Positions 10,396 to 17,986 are shown, numbered from the stretch's first letter. The stretch: DNA of 21,935 nt from Welwitschia mirabilis (GCA_051453625.1 JBOZIK010000001.1:7685038-7706972); one strand, 5' to 3'. Notes: generated from the sequence alone by a model not told the origin. Numbers and translations are program-made.

Positions 10396-11790
10396 ACCAT
10401 AATATAGATCACCCTACAAAGANNNNNNNNNNTCATATATGCATATGTGTATCTAGTAAGAATAGGATTCTCCTCATCAAAATAGAAACATAACTTTGAA
10501 GTATCTCTAAGATATCTAAGGAATCATTTCACTGCCTCCTAATGTTCTTTGCTAGAAATTTTGAAAAACTAACAAACAAATCCAATAGCATAAGCAATAT
10601 CTAGTCTTGGCATACTATAGCATATGTCAAGCTACTGATTGCTAATGCATAAAGCACATTCTTAATTTCTTTCTTTTCTTTTTCACTCAAAGTTATTTTC
10701 TTGAAGTTGAGATTAAAGTGATCTACAAGTGGAGAACATAGTGACTTTGCTTTGCTTATTAAATCTTTTAATCATTTCTTAATGTATCTTTCCTGGCATA
10801 GCCACAACTTTATCCTTTTATTATCTTTAGAGATGTTCATGATAAGTATTTATTTTGTTGGTTCCAAGTATTCATTATAAAGTATTTACTTAGCTCTTTT
10901 TTTAATTTATTTATTTTCAGAGTATCAAGGCCAACTATTAACATATCATCTATGTAAAATAAGAAGATGATAAAATCATCATTTTAAATTTTATTCATAA
11001 ATGCACAATGATTAGAACTAGTCTTCTTATATCCATGCTCTTTCATGAAGGATTTAAACTATTGTACCATTATCTTGATGCTTGTTTAGGTCTTTATAAA
11101 GTCTTTATTAATCTACATAGAAGGTTCTTCCTACCTTGATGTTCAAATCCTTTAGTTTACTTCATATAGATTTCTTCCTATGAGTTTCCATGAAAAAAGA
11201 CAATCTTCATAGTAAGTTATTCAATATCTAGATCTAAACTAGTAGCTAATCCTAGGATAACTCTAATAAAAGACATCCTTATTAGATGTGAAAATATTTC
11301 TCCAAAGTCAATGTCCTTCTTCTACCCAAAAAGTTTCACAACCAATTATGCCTTATACATTGGTTGTGAGTCATTTTGCTCACTCTTTAAATCTAAGCAT
11401 TTATTTGTTGTTAAGTGTCTTTTTTCCTTTTGGCAATTACAATAACTCATAGGTATTATTATCTTGCAATGATTGCGTCTCCTCTTACATAGCCTTGAAC
11501 AATTCTTTCCTATGCTTATGTGACATGGCTTCTTCTTATCTCTATACTTCCCTTGCATCTGTGAGTAACATATTAGGAGAATATGTGCTAGAAGGATGAT
11601 GTTATTTAATAGACCTTCTCAACTAAGGCTCCACTGATGAGTCTAGAGGAGTCTGATCTGAAAGTTATTCTAGTGTAGCATCTTCAGTTGTGGGAGCAGT
11701 GTTTGTATATTCTGAATGCTGCATCTCCTTCATCATTTTGTACATCATTTCCATGATGGTGTACATGATGCTCCATGAAGATTAATAATC
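10396..11790 (-). pseudogene. Ty1/copia segment B: reverse transcriptase + truncated RNase H
   Basis: Continuation, on the minus strand, of the integrase at 11790-12600. The RT region begins near 11540 with EEAMSHKHRKELFKAM and LPKGKK, then IRVILGLATSLDLDIE and RPKQAS, and shows an intact YIDD active site at 10945-10956 (FYIDDMLIVG). It continues through the connection region to an RNase H fragment (FDEENPILTRY) and, past a 10-N gap (10423-10432), ends after ILW at the same point as segment A. A stop just before the NDDFI motif and others throughout abolish function. It is related to segment A over its whole length but clearly diverged from it, so it is not simply an overlapping contig. Confidence 0.87.
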
Positions 11791-12600
11791 CTTCTATTAA
11801 CAATATTTAACTTTTTTTCTTCTTCCAAGTCTTTAATAGTTTGATCTTCTAAGAATACAATATCTCTACTTCTAATGATTTTCTTCTTCTTAGGATCCCA
11901 TAAGCTAGAGCCAAACTCATCATGTCGATAGCTGAGGAAGATACATTGTTTTATCTTCTCATCAAGCTTGAACCTTTCATCCCTCAGAATGTAAACAAAT
12001 GCCCTACTGTCCAAAAATTTTAAATAATTAAGATACATGTTTCCTATCCAAACTATATCACCAACATCACCATTATAAGGTTTAAAAGGGAAAATGTTAA
12101 TCAAACCCATAACTATCCTCATTGCCTCATCCCAAGAAGACTTAGGCTTCTTTGCATGAGCGACCATACATATAATTCTGTCATAGATGGTTTTATTCAT
12201 TCTCTCAATCACACTATTATGTTGTGAAGTCTTGTCTTCACAATCCTAATCTAATGAAAGTTGTAATACTCCTTAAAGGGTCCTGTAAACTCACCACCAA
12301 TATTTGCTTTCACACATTTTAATTTCCTTCTAGTTTGCCTTTCTACTTTAACATAAAATTTCTTAAATTCATTAAGTACTTGATCTTTAGTTTATAAGGC
12401 AAAGACCCATACCTTTCTAAAGTGATCATCAATAAATGTCACAACATACAATGCCCCACCAAGTTTTTAATCTCTCACGAAACATATATTCATATGAATC
12501 AACTCCAAAAGATTATTTTTCTCAGAAGAAGGAAATTTATAAAAACAAACTTTATGTTGGTTTCTATCTAAACAATAAGCACAAGGCCTTGAATTAAATA
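11790..12600 (-). pseudogene. Ty1/copia integrase of segment B
   Basis: The clearest coding remnant in the window, with about 155 open codons at 12212-11745. In order: remains of the zinc-binding CxxC (CAYC), LGGALYVVTFIDDHFRKVW, TKDQVLNEFKKFY, the GGEF region, then NSVIERMNKTI and the conserved C-terminal part (SSWDEAM, INIFPF, CIFLSY, LWDPKKKKIIRSRDIVF). Copia integrases cut and join DNA with a D,D-35-E triad. Here the first Asp position (normally HSD) reads HMN and the second (normally ADNGG) reads ANIGG. Only the Glu in IERMN is kept. The residue aligned with the second zinc-ligand His of the WHRRLGH motif is also lost (WHRRLSY). Stops lie upstream of 12212, so it is inactive. Confidence 0.9.
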
Positions 12601-12611
12601 TGTATCTTTCA

Positions 12612-12837
12612 TTTTATATAGGAGCTCCTTCTTGGCAAGAACTTACAGATCTTTTTACTTGAGTAACTAAGTCTTCTATGCCATAGTTCAGTGTAACATT
12701 CTTATTTTACTGTATTTGCAAATCCTTTTGTAAGTTTACCTTGAGTAAAGTAGAGGAAGCTTTTCTTCTTCCCTTTGGCCAATACTAGAGAGCCCTTTGT
12801 GAGTTTACATCCTCCATCACCCAAGTGACTATGATAC
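12612..12837 (-). pseudogene. Ty1/copia protease tail and GAG-pre-integrase fragment
   Basis: Minus-strand frame with HLGDGGCKLTKGSLVLAKGK, corresponding to the sequence after the protease domain of copia polyproteins, followed after one stop by ELWHRRLSYSSKKICKF, the GAG-pre-integrase motif. The protease catalytic motif (normally DTGA or DSGA) and the gag zinc knuckle are absent. The frame abuts gag sequence directly at about 12835-12842, so the intervening part of the polyprotein has been deleted. Confidence 0.75.
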
Positions 12838-13086
12838 CCTCATATAGGCTCTCCAACTTTATCCAGAGTTGATAAGGATCCCTCTCCTATATTATCTAAT
12901 GAATACTATTTAGTTTAATCCATTGCCTGATTAAACCAGCTACTTTCCTATTGATTCTCTTCCAATCTTTTTTGTCTATACCATCAGGGTTAATTCCTCA
13001 TGTTTTATGGGATCAAATAAATCTTTACAATAAAATAAATCTTCCATCATCATCTTCTATGTTGAGTAATTTGACGATATAAGCTT
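12838..13086 (-). pseudogene. Ty1/copia gag N-terminal fragment
   Basis: Minus-strand frame starting near 13086 with NYST, a stop (TAG where Trp is expected), then KMMMEDLFYCKDLFDPIK, KDWKRINRKVAGLIRQW and LWIKLESLYE. This is the standard order of the copia gag (UBN2-type) domain: NYxxWK, a helix containing L-R-A-L-I, and LWxxLxxxY. It breaks right after LESLYE and is joined to the protease-tail fragment. No PBS or 5' LTR is visible on the upstream (higher-coordinate) side. Confidence 0.78.
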
Positions 13087-13204
13087 AATTATGAGCTACG
13101 ACATATTTCTATTTTAATTTCACAAAAATAATTGTTTGTTAGCCCACATTCTATACTTAGGCTAGAGAACTTCCTCTTATGATTTCTCCTCTATTAGGCA
13201 ACAA

Positions 13205-13318
13205 GCTAGTTAAACCTAGCAAACAAAAGCAGCAACAAAGACTTTTCCTCTTTTCCTCTTTCTCCCCCTCTCCCCTTCTTCTTTTCCTTTTGTTATCTCT
13301 TACTCCCTTTCTTACCTG
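13205..13318 (+). other. Pyrimidine-rich tract between copia relic and CpG island
   Basis: A tract about 80 bases long made almost only of C and T on the plus strand (about 13236-13315), preceded by AAGCAGCAACAAAG. It separates the copia gag relic from the GC-rich segment. It may be the element's 5' leader read from the other strand, or part of the neighbouring gene's promoter, since CT-rich tracts are common near plant transcription starts. I cannot decide between these. Confidence 0.4.
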
Positions 13319-13379
13319 AAACTCTATAACTTTATCATATTACGAAATGAAGTGATCATTGGAAGAAGCCACATGGAGG

Positions 13380-13486
13380 AATAGAGAATAAGAAACGAAG
13401 ACACGCAGATGACAGTGTCGCGTAGTAAGGGATAGCCTGCACGTAAACGATTACAACGTTTTTTTAATCCCCCTTCAGATTCGTTT
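13380..13486 (+). promoter_or_regulatory. Possible promoter/5' leader of the 13.5-kb gene
   Basis: A short stretch upstream of the candidate exon with unusually many CpGs (CACGCAG, GTCGCG, CACGTAAACG, CAACG) compared with the AT-rich neighbourhood. No clear TATA box is present. Retained CpG in a plant genome full of methylation-decayed repeats suggests an unmethylated, gene-proximal segment. The role is inferred from context only. Confidence 0.3.
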
Positions 13487-13752
13487 TTGCCCATGACCAT
13501 GGTTTTTCGTCATTTGGCTTTTCTAAGAGTGTTCTGCAGCTTCAATGGCTTCCCGCGTCTGACAGGATTTTGCAGTGAGACTGAGGTCTTGGCCCGAAAG
13601 GAGTGCTCTGTTTACAAACGAATTCCGCATCAATACTTCGAAGCGTCTTGCTTTTTCAGCACAGAAATCTCCTCAGAAGTCAGCGTTTCAAGTCACTCTC
13701 AGAAGAAAACGCTCTCAGCGTTAAAAAAACGAGCGCACTCGCTAATGCGAAG
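13487..13752 (+). CDS. Candidate first exon of a mitochondrial-targeted protein
   Basis: An open plus-strand frame in the most CpG-rich part of the window. ATG codons occur at 13487, 13493 (MTM) and 13499. The last gives a start of MVFRHLAFLRVF, basic and hydrophobic without early acidic residues, and FFSTE near residue 60 resembles a mitochondrial presequence cleavage region. The frame then turns hydrophilic (SQKKTLSALKKRAHSLMR). It hits a stop at 13754, but AAG|GTAAAT at 13750-13758 is a good splice donor, giving a phase-2 exon end at 13752. Targeting and exon status are inferred from sequence character. I do not recognise the protein, and the next coding exon could not be identified with confidence. 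A transcribed non-coding leader is the main alternative. Confidence 0.42.
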
Positions 13753-13867
13753 GTAAATGATTATAACTGCGTCCGCTCGGACTCCGGCTTAAGCACAGGT
13801 AGACTCACAACAACAAAAGTAGGCACAGGGAGAGCAAGAACACGCCAAATACAGTGCCATCATGGTT

Positions 13868-14084
13868 GAGTTTCCAGAAGAGGTCGGAGGCCATTCTTGT
13901 GGTCTCTTCGGTGGCTATCTCCAATGNNNNNNNNNNNNNNNNNNNNNNNNNNNNNNNNNNNNNNNNNNNNNNNNNNNNNNNNNNNNNNNNNNNNNNNNNN
14001 NNNNNNNNNNNNNNNNNNNNNNNNNNAGTTTCCAGAAGAGGTCGGAGGCCATTCTTGTGCTCTCTTCGGTGGCTATCTCCAATG
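13868..14084. repeat. 59-bp direct repeat around an N gap
   Basis: The bases at 13868-13926 recur at 14027-14084 with one G/C difference, flanking a 100-N gap. This is the signature of two contig ends that overlap. The true genome may hold one copy only. The open frames that cross the gap on either strand should not be trusted. Confidence 0.85.
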
Positions 14085-14236
14085 CCCTTCACAATTCCTC
14101 TACGATCTGCATTCTGCAGAGTTGTTGCAGATCGACGTGGCTCCCTGTATTTTCGGTGTTTTCAAGGATGGTGATGAGTTTTGTTGGGTGACTTAAGTGG
14201 CTGAGCAAAACAGCGAGTTTTGTTGGCGCAGAAGAC
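14085..14236 (+). other. Possible exon upstream of a GTAAGT donor
   Basis: GC-rich sequence ending at GAAGAC|GTAAGT (GT at 14237-14238), a strong splice donor. One plus-strand frame reads PSQFLYDLHSAELLQID and DGDEFCW before a stop at 14194. Protein-coding use is uncertain because that frame closes before the donor. It may be an untranslated exon of the gene starting near 13.5 kb. Confidence 0.3.
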
Positions 14237-14663
14237 GTAAGTGGAGATGTTATCTTGGGGACAGGGGAGTGAGCACATGACGTAAGGCATCACAGGGGCA
14301 AAAGGAAACGGAGACGTGAAACGGTACTAAACATAGGCTCCTATACCGGATGTTGGATACAAGGGCAGGAAGACAAGCTCAGGATACAACGTCTAAGCCA
14401 ACTGACACCAAACGCTCCCCGCTCACCCCATCGCTTGCAACCCAGCTTGATTTATAATCGCTGCGTCACCAAATCTCATTTAATGCCAACGATTTTCAGG
14501 TGCCGAAGACGGAAAAAAACTTCTCCAGTGAAAGAAAATATGAGAAATCTCTACCAACAGAAAATATCTCCTCCACATATGGAGGGTTAATTCAACGGAA
14601 ATCAACAGAACAAGGTTGGAAGTAAGAAGTTTTATTATAAAAAAACAATGCTTTATTGAACGT
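14162..14663 (+). repeat. ~500-bp GC-rich repeat, copy 1
   Basis: This block recurs at 14764-15274 with roughly one difference in ten bases plus small indels. Landmarks in both copies are GGATGGTGATGAGTTTTGTT, GGATACAACGTCTAAGCCAA, CGCTTGCAACCCAGCTTGAT and ATGCTTTATTGAACGT. The divergence is too high for simple contig overlap, so it is either a tandem duplication or two diverged haplotypes placed end to end across the 100-N gap at 14664-14763. Confidence 0.85.
14500..14625 (+). other. Splice-bounded open segment, copy 1
   Basis: Preceded by GATTTTCAG (AG at 14498-14499), a good 3' splice site, the segment is open in phase 0 for 41 codons (VPKTEKNFSSERKYEKSLPT near its start). It ends at GGTTGGAA|GTAAGAAG, a good donor (GT at 14622-14623), or at the in-frame TAA at 14623. 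With the donor at 14237 this would bound a 263-bp intron. Whether it is translated is unknown, and the protein is not recognised. Confidence 0.35.
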
Positions 14664-14763
14664 NNNNNNNNNNNNNNNNNNNNNNNNNNNNNNNNNNNNN
14701 NNNNNNNNNNNNNNNNNNNNNNNNNNNNNNNNNNNNNNNNNNNNNNNNNNNNNNNNNNNNNNN

Positions 14764-15274
14764 TCAAGGATGGTGATGAGTTTTGTTGGATGACTTAAGT
14801 GGCTGAGCAAAACAGCGAGTTGCAGAAGGATTTGGCGCAGAAGATGTAAGTGGAGATGTTATCTTGGGGACGCTGGAGTCGGCAGCTGACGTAATGCATC
14901 ACAGGAGCAAAAGGAAAGGGAGATGTGAAACGGCACCAAACGTAGGCTCCGTTACAAAGGTACGAAGACAAGCTCAGGATACAACGTCTAAGCCAACTGA
15001 CACCAAAGGTAAGTGAGTTATCTCTGCACCCCGCTTACGCCATCGCTTGCAACCCAGCTTGATTTATAATCGCGGGGTCACCAAATCTAGTTTAATGCCA
15101 ACGATTTTCAGGTGCCGAAGATGAAAAAAATCTTCTCCAGTGAAAGAAAAGATGAAAAATCTCTTCCAACAGAAAATACCTTCTCCACATATGGAGGGAT
15201 AATTCATCAGAAATCAACAGAACAAGGTTGGAAGAAAGAAGTTTTATTATAAAAGCAATGCTTTATTGAACGTT
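14764..15274 (+). repeat. ~500-bp GC-rich repeat, copy 2
   Basis: Partner of 14162-14663. It differs by an insertion that creates AAAG|GTAAGTGAG (GT at 15009-15010), a second strong splice donor not present in copy 1. It lacks the GTAAG found in copy 1 just after GGTTGGAA. Sequence beyond 15274 is unique in this window. Confidence 0.85.
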
Positions 15275-15411
15275 TAACAATTAAAGGATTTTCAAGCTTG
15301 AAGATTGAGAAGCTGCACAAACAAATATTGGGCATACTGCTGACACAGCGGAACGCGTCCACCGTTGAGTGTGGAGACTGGAGAGTCACAGAGCTGAGGG
15401 ACAGCCTTTAG
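15112..15411 (+). other. Splice-bounded open segment, copy 2, with one stop
   Basis: The homologous acceptor (AG at 15110-15111) is followed by a phase-0 frame of 99 codons up to a TAG at 15409-15411, interrupted only by TAA at 15250-15252. The start resembles copy 1 (FSSERKDEKSLPTEN), and the later part reads SSLKIEKLHKQILGILLTQ and ECGDWRVTELRDSL. With the donor at 14846 the matching intron is 266 bp. This could be the terminal exon of a gene decayed by one stop, or a non-coding exon. I do not recognise the product. Confidence 0.35.
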
Positions 15412-15960
15412 TCTCCCTTGAGACTGTGATTGCCGTCTTACGCAGCAATTCAAAAGTTATTAATTTGTTTGTCCCGTCCCGTTCCCTCATCATCTTTGCT
15501 TGAAATCTGTTTGGCTTCCTACGATTTTTCATGTGATTACAGTTTGCCTGTTTCATTTCCGTAAGAACTTTCCAGTGCAGAGGTCATTGCCTCTGGTCCT
15601 TCGCATGCTTGCGCAACCTTACCTGTGCTTTCCATCTGGGCCTTTAATTTTAAGGCTGCCAATGGAAAGTTGAGAGTATTATCTTGGATGGATTTTCGTT
15701 CCAGACCAAGTTGTGTTTCAATCAGTTTCTTTTCTTATTAAGGAAGCTGTAACGTATCTTAATCATCCTCATGCCTGTCACCTTTGTCAAAACGTTGGCC
15801 ATGTTAAAAAACTGTAACTGGGCGAAATGGTTAACCAAGTTCACCCCGATCTTCGCTGCCCTCCAAGTCTCTCAGACTGGTCCTGCGTGGTGACAATATG
15901 ATTAAAAGTTTTGTTAAGGTGAAATTAATACATAAAATAGGATCTAATGCTAAGGAAAAG
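15412..15960 (+). other. Moderate-GC stretch between candidate exon and tRNA
   Basis: About 550 bases without an extended open frame on either strand and without recognisable repeats. Its composition matches the gene-like island and not the AT-rich surroundings, so it may be 3' untranslated or intronic sequence of the 13.5-kb transcription unit. Confidence 0.35.
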
Positions 15961-15962
15961 CG

Positions 15963-15979
15963 GCTGGAATAGCTCAGTT

Positions 15980-16012
<33 letters not shown>

Positions 16013-16036
16013 GAGGTTCAAGCCCTCCTTCTAGCG
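15963..16036 (+). tRNA. tRNA-Asn: tRNA-Asn (GUU), nuclear type
   Basis: A complete 74-nt cloverleaf. The acceptor stem GCTGGAA pairs with TTCTAGC (one G-T wobble) and the discriminator G is at 16036. The D arm is GCTC/GAGC, the anticodon stem TGTGG/CCACA with loop CTGTTAA (anticodon GTT at 15997-15999), the variable loop AGGTC, and the T arm GGAGG/CCTCC. Internal RNA polymerase III promoters are intact: A box TAGCTCAGTTGG at 15970-15981 and B box GGTTCAAGCCC at 16015-16025. No intron and no encoded CCA. It matches the plant cytosolic tRNA-Asn, not the plastid one, whose stems differ. It looks functional, but no run of four or more T follows within 70 bases (first at 16111). Confidence 0.97.
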
Positions 16037-16110
16037 ATATCAGAAAAAGCTGTTTAACATATCATTATCATGAACTGTGTGCGTCCCAGCAGATTAGGGT
16101 TTAGAGTTGA

Positions 16111-16115
16111 TTTTT
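16111..16115 (+). terminator. Nearest T-run downstream of tRNA-Asn
   Basis: TTTTT about 75 bases past the tRNA 3' end, the first run long enough for RNA polymerase III termination. It would imply an unusually long 3' trailer, so its role is uncertain. Confidence 0.3.
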
Positions 16116-16198
16116 CTAGCTCTGTAGTGGGTTTATGCAACCTCTACGCTAGTGGACATCCTCTTGAAAGTTATGAGTCCTGGAATTGGTTAAAAAAA

Positions 16199-16298
16199 CT
16201 ATTTCTTTGGGAAAGAAATAAGCTTCCAAATCATTGAGAAAATCTTTTACTTCTTTGGAAAAGAAAAGAGCTTCAACATCATTGAAAAAAGCTTTTAA
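16199..16298. repeat. Two degenerate ~50-bp tandem units with an inverted repeat
   Basis: The units at about 16199-16248 and 16249-16298 share TTTCTTTGG, AAAGAAA, AGCTTC, ATCATTGA and CTTTTA in the same order. The first unit contains a perfect inverted repeat with 9-bp arms (TATTTCTTT / AAAGAAATA) around GGG at 16200-16220. Confidence 0.6.
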
Positions 16299-16426
16299 TG
16301 TGTAGATACTTTGACTTAGTACCCCAAAAAAAAAAGTCCTTTACGTTTAATTTTGAAATAATTGTAAAAATAGGTTTTTACTTTAAAATTATAATTTCTG
16401 TAAAAAAATAAATAAATAACTTATGA

Positions 16427-16580
16427 AACGGTAAACTTAATTAATTTTGAATTGATAGATGTAATTAACTTTAAAATGGCAAAGCTAATAAATTTTGAAA
16501 CGACTGACTTCTAAAACACTCAACCTAATAAATTTTAAAAAGGTAAACCTAATAACTTTGAAATCATAAACCTAATTTAA
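16427..16580. repeat. Degenerate minisatellite
   Basis: Five or six imperfect units resembling GTAAACCTAATAAATTTTGA, for example near 16428, 16482, 16522, 16543 and 16567. Spacing is irregular and units differ by several bases each, so this is an old array. Confidence 0.55.
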
Positions 16581-16777
16581 TGGGGTCATATTTACCCTAT
16601 AAAAGGCCTAGAGAAATGCACACAATCAAAATGGAATCAAAACGCTTTGAAGAAATTGCTCAATTAAAACGTGATCAAAATGCTCTAAAGAAATTACTCT
16701 ATAAAATTGGAATTCGCTCTGAAAAACAGTGGGAGGCTCAATGGTGGATAAAGCTTCTCCAAGGCTATGATATTTAG
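16580..16777 (+). CDS. Small ORF behind a TATA box, unrecognised
   Basis: An open frame of 65 codons with in-frame ATGs at 16580, 16616 and 16631. CTATAAAAGG at 16597-16606 is a good TATA box. If it is used, transcription would start near 16630, making the ATG at 16631 the plausible start and the product about 48 residues. That peptide is helical and basic with a tryptophan-rich C-terminal half (KKLLYKIGIRSEKQWEAQWW). No homologue is recognised. It lies in an AT-rich area next to an old minisatellite, so chance or transposon origin is possible. An antisense frame covers part of the same span and looks less protein-like. Confidence 0.28.
   Translation: MGSYLPYKRPREMHTIKMESKRFEEIAQLKRDQNALKKLLYKIGIRSEKQWEAQWWIKLLQGYDI
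16597..16606 (+). promoter_or_regulatory. TATA-box match
   Basis: CTATAAAAGG, a near-consensus plant TATA element, 25-35 bases before the ATG at 16631. No other promoter element was identified, and the match could be fortuitous in AT-rich DNA. Confidence 0.35.
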
Positions 16778-17133
16778 ATTGGAAAGTTTTATAGATTGCT
16801 TTCTTTTTATCGTCTTTCTTAAATATAGATTTCAAAGTTCTAATCATTGTTATAAACGTAGTTGTCTGCTTTCTCATTTATTTAACAAACAACTTTAATA
16901 GCATTATTTAATAGCTGTCTGCTTTCTCTTCTTTTCATCTCCATCATCCACTTTCTTTTCACATTCTTGATTCCCCTTATGCTTCTTTCAATCTTTATAT
17001 AGGTACCATAACCCATCCTCTTCATGGCTCCATTCAGATTTTATAGAAGAGTACATAGTTGGTTTTTGGTTTAAGCTAAGATGATTGCATTCGTCATAAC
17101 ATTTCTTATTCTAATGAGAACTTACATTATTTC

Positions 17134-17820
17134 ATGTCTAATCATTTAGATGACTTCATATTCATGCAAGAGGTTGGTACACATCGATATGGGGTATCCA
17201 CTTCTAATTTCACTACTCCTTACTCAATGGCTTGTGGTCAGCTTATCACAAATATAGCCTTCTTTCATAACCATGTTAGTGAGATTCCCACTTACATAAT
17301 CTATTTACTGTCAATTTTGATTAGTAGTGTTTCATTGGATTTGGCTTTCATTATTTGTTCTTCCACTCTTTCCTAATTGACTCACATAAAGTAAAATGGG
17401 GGTAGAGTAAGTGTTCTTATGCATATATTTTACTTGATTTATATCTTTCTTTTATAGATTCTTGTGGTTTATAGTCCTTCAAATCTTCAAATGNNNNNNN
17501 NNNNNNNNNNNNNNNNNNNCATGATATTCCTATCCATTCTTTACTTTAGTCTTGATCTTCTTTAACTACGGAGGGTAAAGGTTCCAAGGATTTTAACCTT
17601 GGAAAGAAATCTTAGGGTACCTTTTCTATTCCATTTGAGATGTGGTCTTTATACAAGAATTTTGAATAGCATATGTATTTTTGTTGACTATTTTTTGGTT
17701 TGTTTTTATATTATAAATGATTAAGGCTTCTAGTTTACATGAATCTTTTTCATTGTAAACATGAGAAGGCTTATGTTACTCGCCTAGTACTTGAGGAACT
17801 TGAAGAGGAAGAATCCCCTT
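17134..17820 (+). pseudogene. Unrecognised coding relic B, 5' part
   Basis: Plus-strand coding-like sequence. An open frame of 80 codons from ATG 17134 starts MSNHLDDFIFMQEVGTHRYG and includes TTPYSMACGQLITNIAFFHN, then turns hydrophobic and stops at 17374. After broken sequence and a 26-N gap (17494-17519), a second coding-like piece at about 17738-17818 reads MNLFHCKHEKAYVTRLVLEE followed by an acidic run and a stop. Orientation agrees with the downstream pieces at 18050-19250, so I treat them as one decayed gene or element. I do not recognise the family. The upstream boundary is unknown. Confidence 0.35.
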
Positions 17821-17880
17821 AGCTTTGTCCATTGTCACCAATCTCATGGAGTGTTATTTAGCTTTCTTTTGCTTTGTCTA

Positions 17881-17986
17881 ATGATCAGCCACATTTGGAC
17901 TGAGACACGGCCTAGACTCCTACGGGAGGCAGCAGTGGGGAATTTTCCACAATGGGCAAAAGCCTAATAGAGCAATGTCGCGTGAA
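17881..17986 (+). rRNA. rrn16: Plastid 16S rRNA fragment (NUPT), decayed
   Basis: About 105 bases corresponding to the conserved 16S region that carries the universal ACTCCTACGGGAGGCAGCAG motif (17916-17935), starting ATGATCAGCCACA and ending near GTCGCGTG. Features after the motif (GGGGAATTTTCCxCAATGGG) fit plastid or cyanobacterial 16S, and not the plant mitochondrial small-subunit gene, which differs there. It carries about nine substitutions relative to the usual plastid sequence as I remember it. Nearly all are C-to-T or G-to-A, including loss of CpGs, as expected for an old methylated nuclear insertion. It sits between two pieces of an unrelated coding relic and is not a functional rRNA. 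Confidence 0.9.

Noticed and set aside
13603-13869. Second plus-strand frame overlapping the candidate first exon
   Set aside because: Its first codon is GTG, not ATG, and it runs through the proposed splice donor. The frame beginning at ATG 13487/13499 has a better start and presequence character.
13805-14196. Several frames on both strands crossing the gap at 13927-14026
   Set aside because: They depend on N and on a direct repeat that probably reflects overlapping contigs.
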